Shown here: one piece after another, positions 35,069 through 43,358 of the stretch | How the letters are laid out: each line of letters opens with the position of its first letter | Numbering within the stretch: position 1 is the stretch's first letter | Assembly: GCA_030019205.1 (NCBI GenBank) | Contig: JASEFH010000014.1 | Location: 1 to 64,000, forward strand | Length of the DNA stretch: 64,000 nt | Direction: 5' to 3' | DNA from: Methanomicrobiales archaeon | Lineage (GTDB): Archaea > Halobacteriota > Methanomicrobia > Methanomicrobiales > JACTUA01 | Notes under the pieces: model-generated | What the model was told of the DNA's origin: nothing | What the model saw: only the letters and a program-made list of their open reading frames with translations | Databases searched by the model: none | Program-made: the position numbers and the translations under genes

Positions 35069-35838
35069 GTACGGGGATCCGGGCGTTGTTGATCGATCTC
35101 GATGGAGTGCTGTACGTGGGCCGGGATCCCGTGCCAGGGGCTCGGGAGGCCATCGGATTTTTGCAGGAGAACGGCTACCGCTATCGGTTCGTCTCCAACA
35201 CCACGCGGAAGTGCCGGGCGGCCATCGCGAGGCACCTTCAGGGGATGGGTTTTCCCGTGGACGAGCGCCAGATTCTCACCCCGGCCGTGGCGGCCGCGGA
35301 TCGCCTGCGGCGGCAGGGTGTTCGGGAGTGCTTCTTCCTCACCGCCGGCGACGTCGTCCGGGACTTCGAGAGTGCCGGGATCGCAGCCGGGGAGGGTGCG
35401 GACGTCGTGGTCGTCGGGGACGCAGGGGACAACTTCACCTACGGGAGCATGAACAGAGCGTTCCGCAGGATCCTGGACGGCGCAGAGATCCTCGCCCTCG
35501 AGAAGGACCGCTACTGGATGAGCCCGGAGGGGCTGGCGCTCTCCGCCGGGCCGTTTGTGGCCGCACTCGAGTACGCGAGCGGGAGAGAGGCAACCCTGAT
35601 CGGGAAACCCTCGGAGGCGTTCTTCTCCGAGGCGCTGCGGCAGATCTCCGCCCGTGCGGAGGAGACCTCCATGATCGGGGACGACATCGTAACGGACGTG
35701 GGGGGAGCCCAGCGGTGCGGCATGCAGGGCATCCTGGTGCAGACCGGCAAGTACCGGCGGGAGGCGGCGGAGAAGTGCGGCATCGTGCCGGAGGCGGTCC
35801 TCCCCTCTATCGCGAGTCTTCCCGCGTATCTGCGGTGA
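35062..35838 (+). CDS. HAD-IIA family phosphatase (NagD-like)
   Basis: This 258-residue hydrolase has motif I LLIDLDGVLYVG with the nucleophile Asp, motif II in FVSNTTRKCRAAI, motif III lysine in LIGKPSEAFF and motif IV MIGDDIVTDVGGAQ. The cap between motifs II and III is of the C2 (NagD/HDHD2-like) type. The likely substrates are small sugar or nucleotide phosphates. The start is a GTG at 35062 within the end of the GATase gene. A TTG at 35065 is an alternative. The 3' end overlaps the convergent methyltransferase gene by 32 bp. Confidence 0.9.
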   Translation: MLSTGIRALLIDLDGVLYVGRDPVPGAREAIGFLQENGYRYRFVSNTTRKCRAAIARHLQGMGFPVDERQILTPAVAAADRLRRQGVRECFFLTAGDVVRDFESAGIAAGEGADVVVVGDAGDNFTYGSMNRAFRRILDGAEILALEKDRYWMSPEGLALSAGPFVAALEYASGREATLIGKPSEAFFSEALRQISARAEETSMIGDDIVTDVGGAQRCGMQGILVQTGKYRREAAEKCGIVPEAVLPSIASLPAYLR

Positions 35839-36748
35839 TCCCACCGCCGTCCTCCCAGCGGAACATCCGCGGCGGCGGGGCGGCGGTGTCCGCGGGATCG
35901 TCCGCAGCGTGCAGCCGCCGCAGCGCCGTCTCGCAGTACTCCGGAGAGAGATCGATGCCGATGAACCGCCGACCCAGGCGGCGGGCCACCGCCGTCGTGG
36001 TACCGGCTCCGTTGAAAGGATCCAGGACGATGTCGCCGCGGTAGGAGAAGAGCTTCATGAGCCGGCGGGGCAGCTCCTCCGGGAACATGGCCGGATGCCC
36101 GTAGTGCTTCATGCGGATCTCGGGAGGGAAGGACCAGCGGGCGATCACCCATTCCTTGAACTCGGCGTCCGTGATGTCGATATCCTCCCGGCGACCGCTC
36201 TTCTTGTGCGTCTCCTTGTCGAAGACCTCGATGAACTCCCAGGTGTACTTCAGGTAGGGCATGGAGGGGGACCTCCAGCTCCCCCAGGCGGTGTACTTGG
36301 CGTTGTAGTTGTGCTTCTCCCAGAGGATCTCGGCCTTCCAGAGAAAGCCCCGGTCGAGCAGCTGCCGTGAGAGGATATGGTGCGTCGGGATATAGTCGGA
36401 GAAGAGCGGCTGGACGTTGACCGCGAGCCGCCCGCCCGGTCTCAGGATGCGGTAGCACTCCGTCCATACGGCGCCCAGCTTCTCGAAGTACTCGTTCCAC
36501 TCCCTCGTATCGCTGTGGGGATCCTGGGCGTAGGCGTGCCCGAAGTTGTAGGGCGGGGAGGTGATGATGAGGTCGACACATCCGCCGGGGAGGGCGGAGA
36601 GAACAGTTACTGCGTCCCCGCAGACGATGGCGTTGACGAAGGGCAGGATGTCGCGGGATTCCGGGCTCGGCACTGCCTGGTTGGCTCCCTTGGTGCCCTT
36701 CCGGATCCGCTCTTTGGCGGGTTTGTCCCTCACCTTCTCGGGCCGCAT
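35807..36748 (-). CDS. DNA methyltransferase, probable N4-cytosine type (beta class)
   Basis: This 313-residue SAM-dependent DNA methylase has the catalytic motif IV TSPPYNF, which precedes the SAM-binding motif I FNGAGTTTAVARRLGRRFIG. This order defines the beta class, and SPPY rather than DPPY favours m4C over m6A. No restriction endonuclease or specificity subunit is adjacent, so it appears to be an orphan. The ATG at 36748 is the first Met, and the N-terminus is basic (KERIRKGTKG). Its stop lies inside the convergent HAD gene. The recognition site cannot be told from sequence. Confidence 0.88.
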   Translation of the reverse strand: MRPEKVRDKPAKERIRKGTKGANQAVPSPESRDILPFVNAIVCGDAVTVLSALPGGCVDLIITSPPYNFGHAYAQDPHSDTREWNEYFEKLGAVWTECYRILRPGGRLAVNVQPLFSDYIPTHHILSRQLLDRGFLWKAEILWEKHNYNAKYTAWGSWRSPSMPYLKYTWEFIEVFDKETHKKSGRREDIDITDAEFKEWVIARWSFPPEIRMKHYGHPAMFPEELPRRLMKLFSYRGDIVLDPFNGAGTTTAVARRLGRRFIGIDLSPEYCETALRRLHAADDPADTAAPPPRMFRWEDGGGITADTREDSR

Positions 36749-36786
36749 CCCGGTACTACCCCGGATCCGGTAGGGCGCGGAACCGT

Positions 36787-36924
36787 TTAAGAATAGCCAT
36801 CGGGATTCCGGCAGGCGAGTTCGCGGCTTTTCAGGTAACTGATCTTGCTCATCTGGCTCCGGCGGCGGACCGGGCGGTACTGTGCGGCTCTCTCCTTCAG
36901 GTAGACAAATGTTGCTCCGTTCAT
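36787..36924 (-). CDS. Possible 45-residue small basic protein
   Basis: A short frame from the ATG at 36924 to the TAA at 36787 encodes MNGATFVYLKERAAQYRPVR and then SQMSKISYLKSRELACRNPD, ending GYS. It has no family match that I know. Its support is positional: a TTATACC TATA box at 36948-36954 on the minus strand lies about 25 nt before the ATG, the spacing of a leaderless archaeal gene. It lies 38 bp upstream of the methyltransferase ATG, so it could instead be part of that gene's leader. Confidence 0.4.
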   Translation of the reverse strand: MNGATFVYLKERAAQYRPVRRRSQMSKISYLKSRELACRNPDGYS

Positions 36925-37078
36925 GCCATACAGACGGGGGAAGGAAGGTATAAGTCCTTTCAGGGCGTGCGGCGCGAAAGTGTCGGGGTGCGGCTGCTCC
37001 GCGCGCCCCTCCGCCCCCTTTCGGGGAAAGGGATAAAACGTTTAATCTTTCAGGGGGCATGTACATCCAGAGTTCCAT
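36925..37078. promoter_or_regulatory. Divergent promoter region for small ORF/methyltransferase and sufC
   Basis: It carries the minus-strand TATA box at 36948-36954 and, nearer sufC, an AAAACGTTTAATCTTTC stretch at 37036-37052, about 27-40 nt before the sufC ATG, that could be its TATA element. A GC-rich block separates the two. Confidence 0.4.
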
Positions 37079-37813
37079 ATGCTCGACATCGAAGACCTGC
37101 GGGTTCACGTGGGGGAGAGAGAGGTACTCCACGACATCGACCTGCATATCGGGAAGGGAGAGACCCACGTGCTGATGGGCCCCAACGGCTCCGGGAAGAC
37201 CACGCTTCTGTTTGCCATCATGGGATTCTCCGGTCCCCGCGTGACCCGGGGACGGATCCTCTTCAAAGGCGAGGATATCACCCATATGCCCATCCACGAA
37301 CGGGCGCAGCGGGGCCTCGGCATGCTCTTCCAGCGCCCGCCCACCATCGACGGCCTCAAGCTCGGCAAGCTCCTCTCCGTCACATCGCACATGCCCGCGG
37401 ACGCGATCCAGGAGCACGCCCGCGAGCTCAACATGGAGAATTTCCTGGAGCGGGACATCAACAAGGGGTTCTCGGGGGGCGAGATCAAGCGGAGCGAGGT
37501 GCTGCAGCTGACGGTCCAGCACCCCGACTGCCTCCTCCTGGACGAGCCGGAGAGCGGGGTGGATCTCGAGAACATCTCCCTGATGGGGAGCGCCATCGCC
37601 CGCCTCCTGGACAAGGACAAGCACATCCTGCACCGCACCAAGAGCGGGCTCATCATCACCCACACCGGCTACATCCTGGACTACATCGAGGCCGACGTGG
37701 GGCACGTCCTCTGCGAGGGCGAGATCCGCTGCCACGGCAACCCCCGCGAGATCCTGAAGATGATAAAAGAGCACGGCTACAAGGAGTGTATGGTATGCCA
37801 GCAGATGCTGTAG
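37079..37813 (+). CDS. sufC: Fe-S cluster assembly ATPase SufC
   Basis: This 244-residue ABC-type ATPase is a soluble partner of SufB. Walker A is GPNGSGKTTLL near residues 35-45, the signature is FSGGEIKRSEVLQ, and Walker B is CLLLDEPESGVDLENI, where the ESGVD wording is typical of SufC. It powers conformational changes in the SufB scaffold during [4Fe-4S] assembly. It overlaps sufB by 19 bp. Methanogens usually have only sufCB, as here. Confidence 0.95.
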   Translation: MLDIEDLRVHVGEREVLHDIDLHIGKGETHVLMGPNGSGKTTLLFAIMGFSGPRVTRGRILFKGEDITHMPIHERAQRGLGMLFQRPPTIDGLKLGKLLSVTSHMPADAIQEHARELNMENFLERDINKGFSGGEIKRSEVLQLTVQHPDCLLLDEPESGVDLENISLMGSAIARLLDKDKHILHRTKSGLIITHTGYILDYIEADVGHVLCEGEIRCHGNPREILKMIKEHGYKECMVCQQML

Positions 37814-38910
37814 GGGAGAGGCTGCCCCTCACGGAGGAGGACAGAAGACGGCTGGAGCAGACGGGGCTCGATATCTCGATGGAGAGCCGCTGCGGAAGTT
37901 ACTTCCAGCTGGATCAGGAGATCCTGCAGACGACCTGCGAGAACGAGGGGATCGAGATGATCCCCCTTGCGGCGGCCCTGAAGAAGTACGACTGGCTGCA
38001 GGACTACTACTTCAGGGCGGTGCCGCGCGACAGGGACAAGTACACCGAACTCGTGGCAAAGCAGGAGACCCCGCAGGGTCTCGTGGTGATTGCCAGTGCC
38101 GGGGCGAAGACCATCCTCCCCCTCCAGGCCTGCCTGCTCCTCTCGAAGTCCCCGGTGCAGACCGTCCACAACATCGTCATCGCCCGCGAAGGGGCCGAGA
38201 TCCACCTCATCTCAGGGTGTGCGAGCTCGACGCAGGCGGTGTACGGCTCCCACCTGGGTGTGACCGAGTTCTACGTGGGGAAGGGCGCCCGCGTGACCTC
38301 GACGATGATCCACAACTGGGCGAAGAACATCAGCGTCTTCCCGCGGAGTGCGGCGATCGTTCAGGAGAACGGCAGCTTCACCTCCAACTACGTCTGCATG
38401 CAGCCCGTGCGGACCATCCAGATGTACCCGGCCGCCTCCCTGGAGGGGGAGAATGCGAGCGGGCGGTTCAACAGCCTGGTCATCGCCGCTCCCGGCTCCC
38501 GGCTGGACCTGGGCTCGCGGGCAGTGCTCGCCGCGCGGGGGACGAGCGCGGACCTGATCACCCGGGCGATCACAACCGGGGGCACGATCATCTCCCGCGG
38601 GCACATCCTCGGATCCGTGGAAGGCTCCCGGGGCCACCTGGAGTGCAAGGGCCTGATCCTAAAAGACGGCCGCATCCACGCCATCCCCGAGATCGAGGGG
38701 CTGGTCGTCGGCACGGACCTCTCGCACGAGGCCTCGGTGGGCAAGATCGCGCAGGAGGACATCGAGTACCTGATGGCCCGCGGGCTGACCGAGGAGGAGG
38801 CCACGGCAACCATTATCCGGGGTTTCCTCGACGTGAAGATCTCCGGTCTCCCCGATCTGCTGCAGAAGCAGATCGACGCGGCCATCGATGCCGCGGAGGC
38901 GGGGTTCTAG
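37795..38910 (+). CDS. sufB: Fe-S cluster scaffold SufB/SufD family
   Basis: This 371-residue protein has the SufBD core of right-handed beta helix: HNIVIAREGAEIHLISGCAS, then SHLGVTEFYVGKGARVTSTM, and the C-terminal HEASVGKIAQEDIEYLMARG with the conserved His and Glu. The start is the ATG at 37795, inside sufC. It is shorter than bacterial SufB (about 480-495 residues), as is usual for archaea. The N-terminal third contains few cysteines. It probably forms a SufB2C2-type complex with the preceding gene's product. Confidence 0.94.
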   Translation: MPADAVGERLPLTEEDRRRLEQTGLDISMESRCGSYFQLDQEILQTTCENEGIEMIPLAAALKKYDWLQDYYFRAVPRDRDKYTELVAKQETPQGLVVIASAGAKTILPLQACLLLSKSPVQTVHNIVIAREGAEIHLISGCASSTQAVYGSHLGVTEFYVGKGARVTSTMIHNWAKNISVFPRSAAIVQENGSFTSNYVCMQPVRTIQMYPAASLEGENASGRFNSLVIAAPGSRLDLGSRAVLAARGTSADLITRAITTGGTIISRGHILGSVEGSRGHLECKGLILKDGRIHAIPEIEGLVVGTDLSHEASVGKIAQEDIEYLMARGLTEEEATATIIRGFLDVKISGLPDLLQKQIDAAIDAAEAGF

Positions 38911-38926
38911 GGGGGGAGGCGGTCCC

Positions 38927-39589
38927 GTGGCGGGAGACGATCCGTACCGGCAGGAGCGGGAGAGGATGGTGGCATCCCAGATCGAGGCGCGGGGGGTCAG
39001 GGACCCGCGGGTGCTCGAGGCGATGCGCACCGTCCCGCGCCACCTCTTCGTCCCCGCCGGCTTCGTGGATGCCGCCTACCAGGACAGGCCGCTCCCCATC
39101 GGGGAGGGCCAGACGATCTCCCAGCCCTACATCGTGGCGCGCATGACCGAGCTCCTGGAGGTGCAGCCCACGGATCGCGTCCTCGAGATCGGGGCGGGCA
39201 GCGGCTACCAGGCGGCGATCCTCGGCTGCCTCGTCGAGCGCGTGATCACGGTCGAGCGGATCGCGAAGGTGGCGGAGATGGCCCGCCGCAACCTCGAACG
39301 GCTCGGCATCCGCAACGCCGTCGTGGTCGTGGGCGACGGCACCCTGGGCTACCCCGCGGAGCAGCCGTACGACGCCATCATCGTCACCGCCGCCACGCCC
39401 GAGGTCCCGGGACCCCTCCTCGAGCAGCTGGCGGAGGGCGGGCGGCTGGTCGCGCCGGTGGGGGGGAGGGACTACCAGGAGCTCCTGAAGGTGGTGAAAA
39501 GGGACGGCAGGCTGCTGCGGGAGAGCCACGGTGCCGTGATGTTTGTCCCGCTGATCGGCGAGTTCGGCTGGGAGCGGGATTACCTATGA
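38927..39589 (+). CDS. pcm: Protein-L-isoaspartate O-methyltransferase
   Basis: This 220-residue repair enzyme methylates isoaspartyl residues in damaged proteins using SAM. Motif I is VLEIGAGSGYQAAIL, preceded by the Pcm-specific GQTISQPYIVARM, which carries the catalytic serine. The C-terminus has LVAPVGGRDYQELLKVVK. The start is a GTG at 38927 behind GGGGGGAGGCGG, chosen over in-frame codons inside sufB. It follows sufB by 16 bp and overlaps the cyclase gene by 4 bp (ATGA). Confidence 0.95.
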   Translation: MAGDDPYRQERERMVASQIEARGVRDPRVLEAMRTVPRHLFVPAGFVDAAYQDRPLPIGEGQTISQPYIVARMTELLEVQPTDRVLEIGAGSGYQAAILGCLVERVITVERIAKVAEMARRNLERLGIRNAVVVVGDGTLGYPAEQPYDAIIVTAATPEVPGPLLEQLAEGGRLVAPVGGRDYQELLKVVKRDGRLLRESHGAVMFVPLIGEFGWERDYL

Positions 39590-40227
39590 GGTTCTTCGAC
39601 GCGACGCGCCCTCTCGCCGGGGATACGGCGGTCTTCCCCGGCGATCCGGAGATCCGCTTCGCGGTGCACGATTCGGGCGCCAGCCGGATCACGGAGCTGC
39701 ACCTGTCCACGCACTCCGGCACCCACATCGACGCCCCGCTCCACTTCCTGGAGGGCGGGGCGCCCATCGACCGTGTGCCCTTCTCCTCGCTCGTCGGGCC
39801 CTGCCGGGTGCTCGATCTCCGCCACGTCGAACGCCGCATCGGCCCCGAAGATCTCGAGGGGCGGCTGGCGGGTGCGCGGAAGGTTCTCCTGAAGACATGG
39901 TACTCGGAACGGCGCTGGTTCACGCCGGAATACCCTCACCTCGCCCCGGCAGCCGCTTCCTGCGCGGTCCAGGCGGGCATCGACTGCCTGGGGATCGACT
40001 CGCCCTCCGTCGAGGGGATGGACGGCAGCGGACGGGTGCACCGCACGCTCCTCTCCCGCGGGGTCGCGATTATCGAGATGCTGGACCTGAGCGGGATCGC
40101 GGAGGGCGACTACTGGCTGATCGCCCTCCCCCTCCGCCTGACGGGCCTGGACGGCTCGCCCGCCCGCGTGGTGCTCGTTCAGGGGGCTCCGGGCGGGGAG
40201 GAGGCGCGGCATGCCGCTGCTGAATGA
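39586..40227 (+). CDS. Cyclase/kynurenine-formamidase-like metal hydrolase
   Basis: This 213-residue protein is of the family of arylformamidase KynB and putative cyclases. The metal motif HxGTHxDxP appears as HSGTHIDAPLHF with H43, H47 and D49. GIDSPSVEGMDGSG follows as in the family. It would hydrolyse an amide or lactone, but the physiological substrate in methanogens is not established. It overlaps pcm by 4 bp and the next gene by 17 bp, so it is part of the same transcript. Confidence 0.88.
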   Translation: MRFFDATRPLAGDTAVFPGDPEIRFAVHDSGASRITELHLSTHSGTHIDAPLHFLEGGAPIDRVPFSSLVGPCRVLDLRHVERRIGPEDLEGRLAGARKVLLKTWYSERRWFTPEYPHLAPAAASCAVQAGIDCLGIDSPSVEGMDGSGRVHRTLLSRGVAIIEMLDLSGIAEGDYWLIALPLRLTGLDGSPARVVLVQGAPGGEEARHAAAE

Positions 40228-40816
40228 CGCCGTGGAGCGCCTGCGGGAGTCTCTGGAGGGGACCGGTTTCGAGGATCAGTCCGTCACCCTGGCGCGGGCG
40301 CCGGATGCAGCCCGCTGCCAGTACAACCGCGGCGTCTGCATCCAGGCGACGTTCGGGGGAAAGACGGGGCACGTCACGACGGACGCCCCCGTGGAGGGCA
40401 CGACCCGGGTGAGCTTCCTCTTCGGGGCGGCTCTCGCCGCCCCCCGCCAGCGGACCGCGGCCATCGCCGTCCTGAACGCGGTCAGCGGCTTCCTGATGCT
40501 GGCGCGGAGGCTCTCCGCCTGCCGCGAGGAGTGCCATGCGCCCTGCCTGGCCCGGCTGCGGGACGAGCTCGCGGGGAGTCCGCTCTACGCGGTCGGGCGT
40601 GTCGAGGCGCTCGATCGGGATCTGGCGGTGCAGCTTGTGCCGGATCCCGCACGGGCCGACGTTCTCCTGGTCGGCGCCGACGGCCTCCTCTCGGACGCGG
40701 GGCTCCGCGTCCTCGGGGAGCACCGGGAGCAGAAGCGCATCCTCTACCTGGGCCCCTCCACGGCCGGGCTGTCCGCGCTGCTCTCCGCGGAGCACTGGTG
40801 CCCCTACGGCAGATGA
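40211..40816 (+). CDS. Uncharacterised Cys-containing protein
   Basis: This 201-residue protein has no recognised family. C36 and C43 lie in CQYNRGVC, and C104, C108 and C112 in CREECHAPC, a pattern that could hold a metal or Fe-S cluster. The segment DVLLVGADGLLSDAG followed by KRILYLGPSTAGLSALL looks like a C-terminal Rossmann-type strand-turn pair. Its position after sufCB, pcm and the cyclase gene, with overlap, suggests co-transcription. A link to Fe-S biogenesis is only a guess. Confidence 0.65.
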   Translation: MPLLNDAVERLRESLEGTGFEDQSVTLARAPDAARCQYNRGVCIQATFGGKTGHVTTDAPVEGTTRVSFLFGAALAAPRQRTAAIAVLNAVSGFLMLARRLSACREECHAPCLARLRDELAGSPLYAVGRVEALDRDLAVQLVPDPARADVLLVGADGLLSDAGLRVLGEHREQKRILYLGPSTAGLSALLSAEHWCPYGR

Positions 40817-40822
40817 GAGAGC

Positions 40823-40830
40823 CTATTAAT
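40823..40830 (+). promoter_or_regulatory. TATA box of the glycan cluster (glmM)
   Basis: TATTAATA lies 25-32 nt before the ATG at 40855, the spacing expected for leaderless or near-leaderless transcription. No Shine-Dalgarno sequence precedes the ATG, which agrees with this. Confidence 0.5.
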
Positions 40831-40854
40831 ACGGGAACGTCTTACTCCCCTTCT

Positions 40855-42105
40855 ATGCTCTTCGGCTCATCCGGAATCCGGCGGGAGTACGACTTCGGGC
40901 TGGCCGAATTGGCGGTCCGCGTGGGCTCGGCGCTAGCCCGGGGGCGGGAGCGGATCGTGGTGGGGCGGGATACGCGCACCAGCGGTCCGGTCCTCGCCAG
41001 CGCGGCGATCGGCGGCATCCTCTCCTCGGGGGCATCGGTGGGGGACGCCGGCATCGCGCCGACACCGGCGATCGCCTTCGCGGCGCGGAACGCGGATGCA
41101 GGCTGCATGATCACCGCCTCCCACAACCCGGAGCCCTACAACGGGCTGAAGCTCCTGAACCCGGACGGCTCCTCCTTCGGGCAGAGCCAGCAGGAGGAGA
41201 TGGAGCGGCTGCTCTCCGGGCAGCACCTGCAGGGCTGGGACGGGCAGGGGAGCCTGCACCCCCTGGACGCGATCACGCCCTACCGGGACGCCATCCTCGG
41301 GGCCGCCTCCCTCGCGCGGGAGATCACGGCGGTGCTGGACTGCGGCAACGGGGCCGGCAGCGTGGTCACGCCGCATCTGCTGGGGGACGCCGGGGTCGCC
41401 GTCCGCAGCCTGAACTGCAACCCGAGCGGGCGGTTCGCCCGCCCCTCCGAACCCCTCGAGCAGCACCTGCCCTACCTAGGCGGCATGGTGCGGAGGCTGG
41501 GGGCCGACTGCGCCGTGGTGCACGACGGGGATGCCGACCGCATGATGGCCTTCGACAACCGCGGGCGCTACATCGACGGTGACCGCATGCTCATGCTCTT
41601 CGCGGGCTACCTGGAGTGCCGCCGCGTTGTGACCACGGTCGACGCCTCCATGGCGATCGAGGATCTCGCCGAGGTCCGCCGCACCCCGGTCGGCGACACC
41701 TACGTCTCCGAGGAGCTGCGGCGCTGGGGCGAGTTCGGCGGGGAGCCTTCGGGCGCCTGGATATTTCCCGGGCACTCCTACTGCCCCGACGGCCCCTACG
41801 CGGCGGCGCTCTTCTGCGAGATCGCATCCGAACGGGACGTCGCCGCGGAGATCGACAGCATGCCCCGCTACCCGATCCTCCGGGACTCCTTCCGCTGCCC
41901 CGCGCCGGCGGACGTGCTCCGCGCCCTGGGCGCCGAGAAGCCCACCGACGGCATCCGGCTGGAGGAGGAGGGGGGATGGCTCCTGATCCGGGCGAGCGGG
42001 ACCGAACCGAAGGTGCGGCTGACCGCCGAGGGGACGACGGCGGAGAAGGCTAGAGACCTCCTCCAGAAGGGGAAGAAACTCCTCAAATCTGCGAAATCTT
42101 CTTAA
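40855..42105 (+). CDS. glmM: Phosphoglucosamine mutase / phosphomannomutase family
   Basis: This 416-residue alpha-D-phosphohexomutase has the catalytic serine in MITASHNPEPYNGLKL, the metal loop VHDGDADRMMAFD, the sugar-binding GEFGGEPSGAWIF and the phosphate-binding RASGTEPKVRLTAEG. All four domain landmarks are present. The length is a little under the usual 445 or so. The position beside glmU-like and glmS genes favours glucosamine-6-phosphate to glucosamine-1-phosphate, though archaeal members can be promiscuous. Probably the first gene of the cluster. Confidence 0.92.
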   Translation: MLFGSSGIRREYDFGLAELAVRVGSALARGRERIVVGRDTRTSGPVLASAAIGGILSSGASVGDAGIAPTPAIAFAARNADAGCMITASHNPEPYNGLKLLNPDGSSFGQSQQEEMERLLSGQHLQGWDGQGSLHPLDAITPYRDAILGAASLAREITAVLDCGNGAGSVVTPHLLGDAGVAVRSLNCNPSGRFARPSEPLEQHLPYLGGMVRRLGADCAVVHDGDADRMMAFDNRGRYIDGDRMLMLFAGYLECRRVVTTVDASMAIEDLAEVRRTPVGDTYVSEELRRWGEFGGEPSGAWIFPGHSYCPDGPYAAALFCEIASERDVAAEIDSMPRYPILRDSFRCPAPADVLRALGAEKPTDGIRLEEEGGWLLIRASGTEPKVRLTAEGTTAEKARDLLQKGKKLLKSAKSS

Positions 42106-42151
42106 AGTAATGATCATAGTATAGAGTTCTAGAGCACAGGAGCAATCGGGT

Positions 42152-43351
42152 ATGGAGTGTATCGTGCTGGCGGCCGGGGAGGGTAAACGGATGCGGCCGC
42201 TCACCGCCAACCGCCCCAAAGTGATGCTGCCCATCGCCAACCGCCCCATGGTGGAGCACCTGGTGCTGGCAGCCCGGGATGCGGGGATCGCGGAGTTCGT
42301 CTTCGTGGTCGGCTACGGCGAACGGGAGATCCGGTCCTACTTCGGCGGCGGCGAGCGCCTGGGAATCCGAATCCGCTACGTGACGCAGCGACGCCAGCTG
42401 GGGACGGCAGACGCCCTGAAGGCGGCATCGGGGTTCGTCGACGACCGCTTCCTCATGCTGAACGGGGACATGATCCTGAAAAGCGAGGACATCGCCGCGC
42501 TCTCCCGATGCGAGCCGCCCTGCATCGCCGTCTGCCCCACGGATCACCCGCAGGACTACGGCGTGGTGACTCTCGAGGGGGATCGGATCGTCAGCCTGGA
42601 GGAGAAGTCCTCCGCACCGAAGAGCAATCTCGTCAATGCGGGTGCGTACCTCCTCGACCCGGACGTCTTCGAGCACCTCGAGCAGGTGCGGCTCTCCGGG
42701 CGGGGGGAGTTCGAGCTGACGGACGCGATGGAGATCTACATCCGGGAGGAGCGCCTCCGGGCACACCTCCTCTCGTTCTGGCTCGATGTCGGGCACCCCT
42801 GGGATCTGCTGGGCGCGAACGCCTCGCTCCTCGCCTCCCTGCCGGGCGATCGGGAGGGGACCGTCGAAGAGGGCGTGGTCCTGAAGGGGAACGTGAGCAT
42901 CGGGAAGGGCAGCGTGATCGCCGCCGGGACCTACATAGAGGGCCCCTGCATCATCGGCGAGAACTGCCGCATCGGACCCCACGCCTACATCCGGGGGGCG
43001 ACGTCCATCGGGGACGGCTGCCACATCGGCCACGCCACCGAGATCAAGAACTCAATCGTCATGGCCCGCACGAAGATCCCCCACTTCAACTACGTGGGCG
43101 ACAGCATCGTGGGCAGCGGCTGCAACTTCGGGGCCGGCACCAAGATCGCCAACCTGCGGCACGACCGCCGCACGGTGCAGGTCTGCGGGACGGACAGCGG
43201 CAGGATCAAGTTCGGGGCGATCGTCGGCGACGACGTCCAGTTCGGCATCAACTGCTCGATCAACGTGGGGAGCGTGATCGGTTCCGGAGTGCTCGTCGCG
43301 CCGCACTCCCGGGTCGAGGGCTGCATCGAGAGCGGGACACAGATACGGTAG
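42152..43351 (+). CDS. glmU: Bifunctional GlcN-1-P acetyltransferase / UDP-GlcNAc pyrophosphorylase
   Basis: This 399-residue protein pairs an N-terminal nucleotidyltransferase with a C-terminal left-handed beta helix. The first domain has CIVLAAGEGKRMRPLTANRP and LNGDMILK. The helix has hexapeptide repeats and the GlmU-type signature FNYVGDSIVGSGCNFGAGT followed by KIANLRHD, consistent with acetyltransferase activity as in archaeal homologues such as MJ1101. It would make UDP-GlcNAc from GlcN-1-P. GGAGC precedes the ATG by about 7 nt. It is followed 7 bp later by a paralogue. Confidence 0.9.
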   Translation: MECIVLAAGEGKRMRPLTANRPKVMLPIANRPMVEHLVLAARDAGIAEFVFVVGYGEREIRSYFGGGERLGIRIRYVTQRRQLGTADALKAASGFVDDRFLMLNGDMILKSEDIAALSRCEPPCIAVCPTDHPQDYGVVTLEGDRIVSLEEKSSAPKSNLVNAGAYLLDPDVFEHLEQVRLSGRGEFELTDAMEIYIREERLRAHLLSFWLDVGHPWDLLGANASLLASLPGDREGTVEEGVVLKGNVSIGKGSVIAAGTYIEGPCIIGENCRIGPHAYIRGATSIGDGCHIGHATEIKNSIVMARTKIPHFNYVGDSIVGSGCNFGAGTKIANLRHDRRTVQVCGTDSGRIKFGAIVGDDVQFGINCSINVGSVIGSGVLVAPHSRVEGCIESGTQIR

Positions 43352-43358
43352 GGAAACG

